A stretch of 64,000 bases of DNA. Origin: Acanthosepion lycidas. Lineage: Eukaryota > Mollusca > Cephalopoda > Sepiida > Sepiidae. The notes under the pieces were generated by a model. The model searched no databases. It was not told the origin of the DNA and saw only the letters and a program-made list of their open reading frames with translations. Below are positions 1-10,844 of this stretch, one piece after another (the first letter of the stretch is position 1; the number at the start of each line of letters is the position of its first letter). The translations under genes were made by a program, and so were the position numbers. The DNA is taken from assembly GCA_963932145.1 (NCBI GenBank), contig OZ010571.1, forward strand, positions 156,447,478 through 156,511,477, in the 5' to 3' direction.

Positions 1-46
<46 letters not shown>

Positions 47-80
47 CGCGTGTGCGTGTGTGTGTGTGCGTGTGCGTGTG
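1..80. repeat. Compound (TA)n(TG)n microsatellite at window edge
   Basis: About 25 bases of alternating TA pass into TG with interspersed GCG steps. The repeat is cut by the window edge, so its full length is unknown. Confidence 0.95.
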
Positions 81-87
81 TGCCTGT

Positions 88-200
88 TTAATTAAAGACA
101 ACAGTCAAGGCACTGCGATCAAGGTTTTTATTTAATTTTTCTTGTGTTCGAACAAATGTTTTCTTTTCTAGACATAGTATGGTGTAGAGACTGGCTAAAC
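88..200 (+). repeat. Interspersed repeat family D, first arm of an inverted pair
   Basis: Bases 125-155 are an exact 31-bp inverted match to 546-576, and weaker similarity extends the match to roughly 88-200 against 510-615. The outer edge lies next to the TG/TA microsatellite ending at 80. This is two copies of one unnamed repeat in opposite orientation. No coding or tRNA-like signal was recognised. Confidence 0.7.
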
Positions 201-509
201 ACACACACCCAAGCATAGCAGACTCCATCCGAAATATCCTAATAGAAAATACAAGCATAATAACTTCATCCAAACGTTAGAAAAAGATTTGAAATAATGG
301 AAGCCTTATAAAAAAGAAAGAAAATGCCAACGCCCAATAATATTAACTATAAACACAGCCACAATGTCCTGACTGTGTTTGGAAAGTAAAACATTCCTAT
401 AACTCTAGATACATACACGCAACCTATTCACCCAGCTAAAAGTAATAATAAAATCATCCTTGATAATGGCTAAAAGTATAGCCGAAAGTGCTCGGGATTA
501 TAGAACATT

Positions 510-620
510 TGGACAGTTTCTACACGCTGTGTCCAGAAAAAAATCTTGTTCGAACACAAGAAAAATTAAATAAAAAGCTTAATCGAAGTATCTTGTCAGT
601 CGACTTTAATGAAGCATGCA
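510..620 (-). repeat. Interspersed repeat family D, second (inverted) arm
   Basis: This is the inverted partner of the copy at 88-200, with a perfect 31-bp core at 546-576. A long (AT)n tract starts about 30 bp outside it. The spacer 201-509 holds nothing I recognise. Confidence 0.7.
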
Positions 621-646
621 TAAAAGACTGATTGCTGCCTAAATAC

Positions 647-649
<3 letters not shown>

Positions 650-709
<60 letters not shown>
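650..709. repeat. (AT)n microsatellite, about 60 bp
   Basis: Uninterrupted alternating AT. The open frames through it are only Ile-Tyr repeats and are not genes. Confidence 0.97.
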
Positions 710-711
<2 letters not shown>

Positions 712-849
712 GAAATGGATTAATTCCGACAATCATTTTAATATACTTTCTGTTTATATTTTATACATATAGTTTCTTTAAGTAAATGGTCTGTTTTAAT
801 AACATTTATTGGCCTGACTGTTGGATAAATTTCGTAGAAAATATATGCT

Positions 850-925
850 TCTCCGACAGGAATCGAACTTTTAACCCTTAATGGGAACCATCATTTGATC
901 TGATGTGCTGTTAACCATTCATCCA
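850..925 (-). repeat. tRNA-like SINE head (degenerate)
   Basis: On the reverse strand an A-box-like block (TGGATGAATGG) is followed after about 40 bases by a B-box-like block (AGTTCGATTCC), the layout of an internal RNA polymerase III promoter. The following GGAGAAGCATAT motif recurs at about 10.2 kb, so both are probably one SINE family. It is too diverged to be a functional tRNA gene. Confidence 0.6.
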
Positions 926-1024
926 CAAACAAACGTCTGGGTAGCAAAATCCGAAATTCTGTTTATCAGCACACACCGCCGACGATTTTTTCTTTTTCTC
1001 GATCGATCATATCTACTCATGAAT

Positions 1025-1026
<2 letters not shown>

Positions 1027-1119
<93 letters not shown>
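1027..1119. repeat. Compound (AC)n(AT)n microsatellite
   Basis: About 13 AC units (1029-1054) are followed by about 32 AT units. Confidence 0.97.
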
Positions 1120-1123
<4 letters not shown>

Positions 1124-1133
1124 CAAAGTATCC

Positions 1134-1249
1134 ACTGAGGTAAACAACGAATGACGATAGTCTGTTTCCCTCTTGAACGCAATCTTCATAAACTTAAGTT
1201 TGTGCCCAAACGTTAAACAGACTTTCGCCACTCAGTGTTGACCTCAGTG
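1134..1249. repeat. Palindromic interspersed repeat (family C)
   Basis: Arms at 1134-1168 and 1215-1249 are inverted copies of one another at roughly 80% identity and begin and end in CACTGAGGT / ACCTCAGTG. Related sequence occurs at 29085-29150 and 41065-41115. It lies directly after an (AC)n(AT)n tract. A non-autonomous foldback element is likely; the superfamily was not identified. Confidence 0.6.
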
Positions 1250-1307
1250 GGCACCTTTATATTTACACAGGATATTGATCACATTTCCTCATAAAACCAT
1301 TACTTTT

Positions 1308-1350
1308 ATTATATATATATATATGTGTATGCGTGTGTGTGTGTGTTCGT
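1308..1350. repeat. Short (AT)n(TG)n microsatellite
   Basis: Short alternating AT then TG run. Confidence 0.85.
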
Positions 1351-2990
1351 AGATACATGTTCATAGTCGAATGATTAAAAACATTCATTTTACACAGCAA
1401 ATATTTACTTTTCATCATAATCACCTTAATAGTGAATCACGCAATTCGAACATTATACAGTGAAAATTTCAAGTCAAGACTGGTTGCAAACTTATTGATC
1501 CACCCTCGTGTGCATTAAGCTTAGCTTGAACCCAGACTAGATAAGAGCAGCACATTTTAGTCTGCTTGGAAAATCGGTATTCTAAATTGTGTTTTTCCCT
1601 AGCCTTAACACTATTCACTGGTTATTACATCTCAATCTCAAAGCATTTTAAATATTGAAATAATATGAACCCTTCTTTTTTTTAAGTAGAGAGCTCTATC
1701 GAAGCATGAGTAAGAGATTTACGACTAGTATTTATTAAGGTTTGTAGTTAGATGCCGGACTTTGGTTCACACTTCAACCTTGGTATATATATCTGATATT
1801 CGATTGATATCAAATGAGATATGCTGCGAGAATTGGACATAGACTGCATCTACTTGCACTTAATATTCTCGTAAAAGCACCTGGTCGTGTCTTGTAATGA
1901 CGCTGTGACCATGAATTTTAAATGTAAGCATAGACTCTTTACCGTTTCCCAAATTAGGGTAATGAGAAGCTTGCGTTTTTCTATTCAATGCAAGAACTCC
2001 AAAAATATCAGTGAAAATGGGAAGGTCATGGGAATGTCCTCTACGACTGATTAGTCTTATTTGATCTTTGCTTTTTGGGTTTCTGTTCTTCGATTCACAG
2101 GAAAAGTGACTTCGTCGTGTCGTCGGCTAATCAAGAGTTGACCGCAAGCGATTCATTTATTTCTGTCACAATGATTCGTTAAATCTCTTCAGCTGAACGA
2201 TCAGGCTTCAGTTTGTTCACTGATTGTAGATTGTCACATCAGAAGACTTTTGATCAATTTTTACCAAATATATCGCTAATCTATAGCATCAGTGCCTTTA
2301 ATTTAGATTGTGAATTTGAAAAGTGAAAATGTTAGAAAACGAAACGGATTTCCTTCATTTGATGTTCTTTGATTTCAGTGAGAGAAAAACGTATAACCAA
2401 CAGTAAATTGGATAGGTGCCGTTTATGGAGATATGACCATAGCTAAAAGTATTGGTTCACTATAATCAGAAGTCGAAAAATTGATTTGGAAGTCTGAGAA
2501 TGTTCCAGAAGTCGTGTAGTCGTTAATTACGATCCAATGGAAACATTGATTAAAATAATCCAGGTCACACGAAACGGGGCATCGCAGAACTAATCCACAC
2601 ATTTCATATGAGCATTGTAAAGATTTTAAAAAATGTATAGATAAATCACTACGGTGTTTGGGTTCCCAACGATTTGGCAAAAACATTAATGGACTACATA
2701 TCTATCTACGATTCAAAAATACCTATTTTTGAAAAAAAAAAAGATATAAACGATGAAAAATGTATTGTTTACAACAATGTGTATCAAAAATGGCATAAAC
2801 GAAATGAGCCACTATTAACAACGCCAAAAGCTGGTATGTAGGCGAACAAAGTTATGCTGTATGTCTGAGGAGATAGCTGGTCGAATCCAGAGAGGTACTG
2901 TTGCTAATTGGGCCGATTAAAGGCAGCAATCGATGAAAAAAAACACCCGGGACTGGTCAAATCTAAAAGACGTTGTCTTGCATCAGAAAA
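1351..2990. other. No recognised feature
   Basis: AT-rich sequence of ordinary complexity with many stops in all frames. I see no tRNA-like boxes, retroelement coding or strong repeats. Confidence 0.5.
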
Positions 2991-3019
2991 AAAAAAGCCA
3001 TACCCCGCTTCTGTTCGCG

Positions 3020-3360
3020 GACCCAGCAGAAAGTTAAAAAGCTTGACTTAGATGTCGAAATTTCTGCTCATGCTATTATTGTTTTGGTATCACGCAAATC
3101 TTCCAAATTAGTAAGATGTTCATTCAATATACGAATCTCTCTTTCCACCATATCCCAAAGGTGTTGTATGGAACCGAGATCAGGTGCTGTGTCCAATTAT
3201 CCAACCTGCCACTATTTCTGATTTGTGGCACGGTGCGTTGTTCTTCTGGAACGAGCCACCAGTGGATATGTGCACCGCTGTAACCCATTGAGTTACGGGA
3301 TCAGAGCTACAATACCTAAGTAGACATCAGCATTTAAATGATTTTCTTTGGTATCAAGGT
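3020..3360 (-). pseudogene. Tc1-like DNA transposase, C-terminal part, dead
   Basis: The reverse strand encodes the end of a Tc1/mariner DDE transposase. The stretch FQKNNAPCHKSEIVAGW matches the conserved block around the second catalytic aspartate, which here is Asn. After a one-base frameshift, PDLGSIQHLWDMVE matches the LNPIE-LWD block with the catalytic acidic residue replaced by Gln. NEHLTNLEDLRD follows, then a stop before AEIS. Upstream (higher coordinates), LNADVYLGIV also fits the family. Two catalytic replacements, a frameshift and a stop show an old inactive copy. Terminal inverted repeats were not found. The superfamily call is firm; the family is open. Confidence 0.8.
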
Positions 3361-3390
3361 ATAGAACGTATACCAAGAGAAAATTTTCAT
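3349..3390. repeat. Short inverted repeat
   Basis: TTTCTTTGGTAT and ATACCAAGAGAAA can pair across a 15-base loop. It lies at the upstream edge of the Tc1 relic and could be a remnant of its end, which is unproven. Confidence 0.45.
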
Positions 3391-3420
3391 ATACCATTAT
3401 ACCACTACCACCAGCATAAA

Positions 3421-3890
3421 CCGAGGCACGGTGGAGTAATGGTTAGCGGCTTGGATTGAGGAATCCGAGAGCCGAGTTCGAATTCCAGTCGTATCCATTA
3501 CATTCACTTACGTGAAGCTAATACCTTTGGGAAAGGTGTGAATCCTCTTCTTCTCCCTCCAGCTATGGGTAAATAGCGGGACAGACTGGGTTCTATAGCC
3601 TTGGATGGCAACTGGTCTAGGAGAAGGACAACTCTGAATTCAAACCTGGAGTGGAGACCCTAAGGCAGATGGACGGCACTTTGTGCTACCTTCCAGCAAC
3701 TCCTGCAGCCGCGCTGGTACCAAACTGTATTGGTATATCCTCTCCTTTGGACTCTGCTAGCAAGGCCGAGAGGGGGAACTAGACGTCTGGGCAGCCCTAG
3801 TTCTCCATATATCCCATCCTATTTCTCCATATATCCCGCCCGCTACTCCATCGTCTATCGAGACAGACGGATGCCGACGACGACCAGCTT
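3421..3890 (+). repeat. tRNA-derived SINE with long unrelated body
   Basis: The 5' head has an A-box-like GTGGAGTAATGG near 3430 and a B-box-like GAGTTCGAATTCC at 3473-3485, the spacing of a tRNA promoter. The block after it (GGTACCTTTGGGAAAG-like, then TTCTTCTCC and CAGCTATG) recurs at 57890-57945, confirming a dispersed family. The GC-richer body runs to about 3890; its 3' end is uncertain. The 100-residue open frame here is inside the SINE and not a gene. Confidence 0.7.
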
Positions 3891-3894
3891 GAAC

Positions 3895-4685
3895 CATTGG
3901 TACAAAGACGTATGGTTACATATTTATGTCAAATTCTTTACCTACTATACGAACGTCGAAACAGAAATTGAGATTCATCAGACTAGGCAACGTTTTTCCA
4001 ATCTTCTATTGTTGAAACTTTGCCGTGCTTAGCCTCCGTTTCTTGTTCTTATCTAACAGGAGCGGCCCTTAATGAGGCGAGGGGAGCATTTGCTGTTGTA
4101 GCCCACTCTGATTCAAAGTGTTGTACGTTCAGGTATTCTCTTTTGCTAATCTGCATTGTAAAGAGTCATTATTTGTACTACACTTGTCCTATCTACTTGA
4201 ATCTACCTGACCATTATCGTTAGAACTCTTTCATAGGATTTATGTCGGCAGAATTACCGCTCATTGATTTTTTTTCTTCTTACCATTCTCTCTGGACACT
4301 ATCACTGAAAAGAAATTCAGCAAGCCGCCATGATAATGTCTGAATGCTAATATCCATTAAATTACCGACACATTACTGGCTGGTTTGAAATTTGGCTAAA
4401 CGAGGATTTTTTCAGATACACCGAATTAAGTGGAAACTGCCCTAATACTAACACCGACTCTGTCGTCCTTACGGAACTCTCTTAATAGGAAAAACATCAT
4501 TTGTCTGGAAACCAGTTAAAAACCACTTAGACTAGTTCATCACCTAAAAAGGTGCCAAGTTCTGGTCAGAAGGAATCATAGTGCTGTCTCAAAGATGGCC
4601 AAAGGTAGTGGAATAAAATAATAGTAATCGAATAAAATGGCACATATGTAGTTTAACAAGTCTATAAACCAATATCTCGATATTC
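3895..4685. other. No recognised feature
   Basis: Ordinary AT-rich sequence. Short open frames show no motif or codon bias that I recognise. Confidence 0.45.

Positions 4686-4686
<1 letters not shown>

Positions 4687-4742
<56 letters not shown>
4687..4742. repeat. (AT)n microsatellite
   Basis: About 56 bp of alternating AT. Confidence 0.97.
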
Positions 4743-4746
<4 letters not shown>

Positions 4747-5179
4747 TTTATATGTGTATATGATGATCGTAATTCACTGATATAGGACAAAGGCCCAGTA
4801 ATGAAGAGTCTATTAATATGCAACTCCTTAACCACGCCCCAAAATGGAAGGCAGCCAAGCAGATTTACTACAGATATCAATATCGCTGACATCCATGAGT
4901 GATAAATAAGAAATAAATTGTAATAGTCTTCTTTTGTGGCATCTACATCGTCCACATTGTGTTTATAATAAAGACGCGTGTCAAGAAGCGTTTAATATAA
5001 GGCCGCTAATTTTACACAGCGGACAACAAGAGTTGATGTCGATAGACGCGAGTTATCCAGCGTTAAACTGATATTATGTGTGGTGTTTGTCGGTAGTTAG
5101 GCGTATTTCAAAGAGAAACTGGCGTACTACGTTGGCAGGTCAATATTTTATGGCGTTAGATGGTCAGTTCTTTCTTGCT

Positions 5180-5972
5180 TTCTTAGTTCTCATCACTTAT
5201 TCTATCAATATGTTTTCTCTTCAGCTTCCAACATGGACAATTATTCTTATTGAAGGAGTCAATGTTTGTTTCTTTTTGTTTTTTGTTTTTTTGATTTTCT
5301 CTGTTTCTGAATTTATTCTCTCCTATCAGTTCTCCATTTTATCGACTTTTGATATTCTTTCATTTCTTTTTCCCCTTTGCCATCTTGTTCGGGGTTTCTG
5401 TCCCTTTTCTTCCGAATTCTCTATTTATTTATATTCCCATTCTCTCTTTCTCCCTCTCTCTCTCTCTCCCCTTGACACACACACATACACACAGTCACTT
5501 ATACACACACACACAGGCGCAATGTGCGCGCGCATGTACACAAGCACATACTTCCTGCTCTCCACTTCCTGCCTCAAAATTCTTCTCTTTCCCCACTTCC
5601 ACTCCCTTATCACGCATCTTTTGATCTCCTTCCTCTTTCATCTCTTTAATCTTTAGATACTCTTTCTGCTTTATTTTCTGTCTCTTCTCTCCACCACTCT
5701 GATTCTCTCTCACACATTTTCTTCCACTTAAGCTTCATTCCTCTTCTCTCTATCTCCCACTCTCGCCTTTTCCCCTCTCTCTACCCTCTTTCTCATCTTT
5801 TCATACTCTTCCTTTCTCATACTTTTCTGTTACAGACACTCAACTGTCTTTCTCTTCCTTTCTCATTCATCCTTTTCCTGCTGCCTTTTTCATCTTTTGA
5901 TAGCCTTTAGTCTTATTCTTCTCCTTCTCTCTTTCATCTTTTCTCCTTTTTTTATCTTATTCCACTTTTTCT

Positions 5973-6010
<38 letters not shown>
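5180..6010 (+). repeat. Pyrimidine-rich low-complexity tract with CT and CA runs
   Basis: The + strand is mostly C and T, with CT dinucleotides at 5455-5468 and 5972-6015 and CA runs near 5475-5515. The 192-residue frame is hydrophobic Phe/Leu/Ser from pyrimidine bias and has no family features. Confidence 0.8.

Positions 6011-6014
<4 letters not shown>

Positions 6015-6060
<46 letters not shown>
6015..6060. repeat. (TA)n microsatellite after (TC)n
   Basis: About 23 TA units directly continue a (TC)n run. Confidence 0.97.
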
Positions 6061-6065
<5 letters not shown>

Positions 6066-6367
6066 CAAGCCTCCTTCGTTTACATATTTTTTCAAATTAT
6101 TCATTCTTTTTTCTTTCTCATTTTTCTGTTTGCTTTTTCAAATGATCTTTTTCTTCTCCACACTACCAACCCATTTCCTTTTCTCCTCCATTCTCTCTTA
6201 CATTTCTTCCCGCCGAATCGAATTATTTGCTCTATAGGGAAACATCTTTAAATAACCTTCCATCTTGGAACAATTTGATGTCGAGTTCTTTCTGGCATTC
6301 TACATGATGAAGAACTTTAAGAAATTCAAAAAATAAAAAAGGAAAAACAAACATATCTCCTGGTGGG

Positions 6368-6430
6368 AGCTAGTCTACAGTGATGGTTAGCATGCTTGTT
6401 TTACCATTTAATTCGATTCCCATTGAGTGT
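6368..6430 (+). repeat. tRNA-like SINE head
   Basis: TCTACAGTGATGGTTAG (A box) and TAATTCGATTCCC (B box) stand about 30 bases apart. No conserved acceptor stem is visible, so this is a retroposon head and not a tRNA gene. A second B-box-like GAGTTCGACCGCC lies near 6530. Confidence 0.6.
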
Positions 6431-6839
6431 CCACTATTGTGGACATGTACTAGATTAAACCAAACTTAGAGATTTCCTAAAGATACATATTTAACGAGGT
6501 TTACTCGCAGACCATTCGTTTCGTATCGTGAGTTCGACCGCCATATTGCCTTATACCAAAACTAAGAGAAGCTTAATTATAATTGCATTTACTTTCTCTT
6601 CATTTGAGTTTCCCAACATTAGAAATTGAGGATTCTATAAATGTACAAAACTTTATTCAGCTTCTTCATTTCTTTCCATGCTTCGATGTCGTAAGATGAA
6701 TAGATTTACTATCGCTTTACTCTTATTTTTACTGTGTTTCTTTTTTAGATTTTTGACTGTTCTTCTATTCTGTAATCTTTTTATATTCACTTTTGTCTAT
6801 TCTTTGCATCACTTTGACTTTTATGTCCCCTAATTTCGC

Positions 6840-7534
6840 TCTTTCTCTCTTTTATAATCCATTCCTCTCTCTGTCACTCAAACACACAGAGTCACTCACT
6901 AACTCTCTCTCTCTCTTCCTAAAACACAGTTTTCACTCTTTCTCTTTGTTCATCTTTCTTGTTTTTCCAATTCAGTTTTTCTTTCTTTTTCTAATTCATT
7001 TTCTTCCGTTCTTTCTTTCTATCTTTCTTTCTTTCCTTCTTCATTTCTTTCAGTCTTCCTTCCTTTCATTTTTCCTTTCTTTCTTCCTTTCTTCTTTTAT
7101 TCCTTTCTCAATTTCCGTCTTTCTCCCTTTCTGTCTTTCTTTCTTTCTTTCTTTCCTTCTTCATTACTTTTTTACTTTTTTCTTTTATTCCTATCTTTCT
7201 TTTTTCTTTATCCCTTTCTGTCTGTCTTTCTTTTTTCTTTCTTTCTTTCTTTCTTTCTTTTATCTTTCTTTCTTTTTTCCTTAATTTCTTTCATTTTTCC
7301 TTTCTTTCTTCCTTTCTTCTTTTCTTTCTTTCTCCCTTTCTGTATTTCTCCTTTTCTTTCTTTCTCCCTTTCTGTCTTTCTCCTTTCTTTCTTCCTTTTT
7401 TCCTTCCTTTTTTCCTTCCTTCTTCATTTCTTTCTTTCATTCTTCTTTTTTCTTTCCTTCTTCCTTTCTTTCTTTCATTCTTCCTTTCTTTTTTACATTC
7501 TTCTTTTATTCCTATCTTTCTTTTTTCTTTATCC

Positions 7535-7577
<43 letters not shown>

Positions 7578-7660
7578 ATCAGTTTCATTGCACTCACTTT
7601 CTTTATTCCTTCTATTTCGTTTCCATTTATTCTTCAATCTTATATTTCTTTTATCTTTTT
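6840..7660 (+). repeat. Tetranucleotide (CTTT)n/(CCTT)n pyrimidine tract
   Basis: Roughly 800 bp of imperfect CTTT and CCTT tetramers, almost purine-free on the + strand for long stretches. The 163-residue Phe/Leu/Ser frame across it is an artefact. Confidence 0.93.
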
Positions 7661-7683
7661 CTACTTTCAGTCTTTCTAATATT

Positions 7684-7975
7684 TCTGGGGTGGTAGTACC
7701 TGTCAGGGTCCCAGCTATGGACAATCAGTGGACCCCTAAACAAAAACAAATCTCTATAAAAGTATAAAAATACATTTTTATACTTGAAATACCAGCAATA
7801 CATTTATTAGAATAAAAATTACCAAAAATAGATATTTATATTAAAAGTTGCCATCAATATATTTTCTCTGCAGTTGAAGGCTTATAAGTGCCTTTAAAAT
7901 AGGTGTCCATTTTGGCATTAGATAATCCATAGATGTTGATATGCAACTAAATAGAAACAACCAACAAAACAATCT
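7684..7975 (-). repeat. Interspersed repeat family B, copy 1
   Basis: It matches copies at 10.39-10.76, 23.60-23.93 and 39.26-39.76 kb. Shared blocks include GGTGGTAGTACCTGT, CCCAGCTATGG, interior ACCAGCAATACAT repeats and the terminal GATATGC...CAACCAACAAAAC. The end facing 7684 is truncated where it meets the pyrimidine tract. No coding capacity. Confidence 0.7.
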
Positions 7976-8004
7976 TTCGTACTTCTCTATTCTTCTTATT
8001 TAAG

Positions 8005-9330
8005 TTCTGCAATAATTATTCTCTTCTTCTTCTCATTCTTCTTTCTTCTTCTTCTTCTTCTTCTTCTTCTTCTTCTTCTTCTTCTTCTCATTCTTCTTTT
8101 TCTTCTTTCTCCTTCTTTTTATTCTTCTGCTTCTAATTATTTTCTTCTTCTTTTTCTGCTTCTCATTCTTCTTTTTCTTTCTTCTTCTATTTCACATTCT
8201 TCATCTTTCTTCTTCCTCTGCTTCTTTTTCTTCTTCCGCTCCTCATTCTTCTTCTTCTCTCGCTTCTCATTCTTCTTCTTCTTCTTCTCCTTCTTCTTCT
8301 TCTTCCGCTTCTCATTCTTCTTCTTTTTCTTCTTTCTCCTTCTTTTTATTCTTCTGCTTCTAATTCTTTTATTCTTCTTCTTCCTTCTTCTGTTTCCCAT
8401 TCTTCTTCTTTCTTCTTCTTCTGCTTCTTTTTCTTCTTCCGCTCCTCATTCTTCTTCTTCTCTCGCTTCTCATTCTTCTTCTTCTGCTTCTTCTTCTTCT
8501 GCTTCTCATTCTTCTTCTTTTTCTTCTTTATTCTTCTGCTTCTAATTCTTTTCTTCTTCTTTTTCTTCTTTTTCTTCTTCTTCTTCTTCTTCTTCTTCTT
8601 CTTCTGCTTCTCATTCATCTTTTTCTTTCTTCTTCTATTTCCCATTCTTCATCTTTCTTCATCTTCTGCTTCTTTTCTTCTTCCGCTCCTCATTCTTCTT
8701 CTTCTCTCGCTTCTCATTCTTCTTCTTTCTTCTTCTTCTTCTTCTGCTTCTCATTCTTTTTTCTTCTTCTTCTGTTTCCCATTCTTCTTCTTCTTCTTCT
8801 TCTTCTTCTTCTTTCTTCTGCTTCTCATTCTTCTTCTTTTTCTTCTTTCTCCTTCTTTTTATTCTTCTGCTTCTAATTCTTTTCTTCTTTCTTCTTCTGC
8901 TTCTTTTTCTTCTTCCGCTCCTCATTCTTCTTCTTCTCTCGCTTCTCATTGTTCTTCCTCTTTCTTCTTCTTCTGTTTCCCATTCTTCTTCTTCTTCTTC
9001 TTCTTCTTCTTCTTCTTCTTCTTCTGCTTCTCATTCTTCTTTCTCCTTCTTTTTATTCTTCTGCTTCTAATTCTTTTCTTCTTTCTTCTTCTTCTGCTCC
9101 TCATTCTTCTTCTTCTTCTTCTTCTTCTTCTTCTTCTTCTTCTGCTTCTCATTCTTCTTTCTCCTTCTTTTTATTCTTCTTCTTCTTCTTCTCCTTCTTC
9201 TTCTTCTTCTTCTCTCGCTTCTCATTCTTCTTCTTTTTTCTTCTTTTTCTTCCAATTCTTCTTCTACTTCTTCGGCTTCTTCTTTATCTTCTGCTCCTCA
9301 TTTTTCTTCTTTTTCTTCTTCGACTTTATT
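8005..9330 (+). repeat. 1.3-kb (TTC)n triplet tract
   Basis: Dominated by TTC triplets interrupted by a higher-order pattern (TTCTGCTTCTCATTC-like and TTTCTCCTTC-like blocks), which points to local duplications of a several-dozen-base unit. Basic Lys/Arg-rich frames on the reverse strand and Leu/Ser/Phe frames on the forward strand are translations of this repeat. Confidence 0.95.
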
Positions 9331-9856
9331 CCAATTTCTTTATTCTTTTCCTTTGTATTTTCTCTTTCATTCTGTTTATCTTCTTAATTCACCTCTTTTC
9401 GCTTACGTATATCAGGTTTTACCCATATATGTATACAAGTAAATCTACCGACTACTCATCGGGGGCCAACACAAATCGTTCCTTATGCCCTCTCTCTTGC
9501 CGTATTTTCTTAACTGTCGAAGCGCAACATTTTTGCTGCAGCACATCGATAGAAAATATCCATGAAAATCACATAAAACGGATAATCTGGGCCGAGTGAC
9601 TGTCGATTATGTGCTAATCAATAATTCTTAACGTAGCTGATACGGCACCGACCGATTTTGATCAGATCAGGATTTCTCTTTTCTTAGACATTTTCTCTTT
9701 TCGAGGAACATGTCGTATCTCCAGTCTTACGAACAAATATTGTTCTAACATTTTTTCAGTCTTCTGCCGAGTTCATTCCATGTTAATTGTGGGGGTGCCT
9801 ACAAACTTATATATAATGTGCGCCTGTCTGTCTGTATTAAATACCTCCTTTAAATA

Positions 9857-9958
9857 TTAGGTTGGTGCAAAAATAATGACGTAATAATGTCGTTTTCTGA
9901 CGTTAAAAAATACGTCAAAAAACGACATTATTACGTCATTGTTTTTGCACCAACCTAA
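9857..9958. mobile_element. Mariner-type MITE (102 bp), TA-flanked
   Basis: A near-perfect palindrome that starts TTAGGTTGGTGCAAAAATAA and ends with the inverted match. TA dinucleotides at 9855-9856 and 9959-9960 fit the mariner target-site duplication. The terminal motif is almost that of human Hsmar1/MADE1. The arms differ at only two positions in about the first 45 bases. There is no coding capacity, so an external mariner transposase would have been needed. Two related copies lie at 46757 and 57972. Confidence 0.9.
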
Positions 9959-10194
9959 TATTTGTATAATCATATAAAATTGCATTAAGGATTTAATTGA
10001 AGGTTTGAGAATGCATTTTTTAAATATTCATATATCTGTGGGGCTACAGAACCACGAGTAGAAATGAATATCTTTTACACAATGGGATGCTAAAAAAAAT
10101 ATTAGTCAACTTATATTGTCTATGTATATCATTTAGGAGATGGGCGTAATTGAAATAGACCTCCTATTTTTATTTTAAACAGTCTTACGTCTAA

Positions 10195-10285
10195 AGGTCA
10201 ACGAATTAGAGAAATATGCTCTCCAGCACGAATCGAACCAAATACGATTATCCCCTATAATATTGTTGGCAGTAATAATATCGAA
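10195..10285 (-). repeat. tRNA-like SINE head (B box clear)
   Basis: On the reverse strand GGTTCGATTCGTGC fits a B box and is followed by GGAGAGCATATTT, shared with the head at 850-925. A clear A box was not seen. Confidence 0.5.
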
Positions 10286-10306
10286 TTAAGAATAAATGCA
10301 TTAAAT

Positions 10307-10309
<3 letters not shown>

Positions 10310-10382
<73 letters not shown>

Positions 10383-10388
10383 GTATAT
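10310..10388. repeat. (AT)n microsatellite
   Basis: About 70 bp of AT with one CAT interruption. It abuts family B copy 2. Confidence 0.96.
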
Positions 10389-10754
10389 CCGTCCTGGGTA
10401 TGACGGTAAACTACATCCAACAGCAAGGCCCATGATCAGGAGGTTTTGAGGAGCGTCGAAGCACCTCTAAATTGCTGATGTTCCCAGGTTCACCCTGATC
10501 CGGGGTGGTAGCACCTGTTAGGGTCCTAGCTATGGGCAAATAGTTGACACCCAAACTGGGGTCAAAACACTATGAAAGTGCAAAAATGGGTTTTACTACA
10601 TACCAGAAATACTTTGTAAAAAAAATTACCAGCAATACATTTTTAGAAAAAAAAAATTAGCAACTATATTTTATCTTGAAAGAAAATATTACCAACAAAA
10701 AAAATTTCGGCATTAAATAACCCACTGAGGTGGATATGCCGTAAAACCACCCAA

Positions 10755-10756
<2 letters not shown>
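10389..10756 (-). repeat. Interspersed repeat family B, copy 2
   Basis: The near-complete element on the reverse strand runs from a GGTGGTTTTACGGCATATCC end near 10755, through poly(A/T)-rich ACCAGCAATACA motifs, to a terminal GTCATACCCAGGACGG near 10390. It is bounded on both sides by (AT)n tracts. Class unknown; no tRNA head was recognised. Confidence 0.75.

Positions 10757-10840
<84 letters not shown>
10757..10840. repeat. (AT)n microsatellite
   Basis: About 80 bp of alternating AT adjoining family B copy 2. Confidence 0.97.

Positions 10841-10844
<4 letters not shown>

Noticed and set aside
3421-3492. Functional tRNA gene
   Set aside because: The A and B boxes are present but no acceptor stem or anticodon arm pairs convincingly. 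The same applies to 6368, 21568, 34929 and 57802.
5078-5656. 192-residue hydrophobic frame resembling a membrane protein
   Set aside because: The hydrophobicity is a by-product of pyrimidine-rich DNA, and it runs through CT and CA microsatellites.
8137-9255. Lys/Arg-rich open frames on the - strand
   Set aside because: They translate the TTC triplet tract; every frame stays open and composition follows the repeat.
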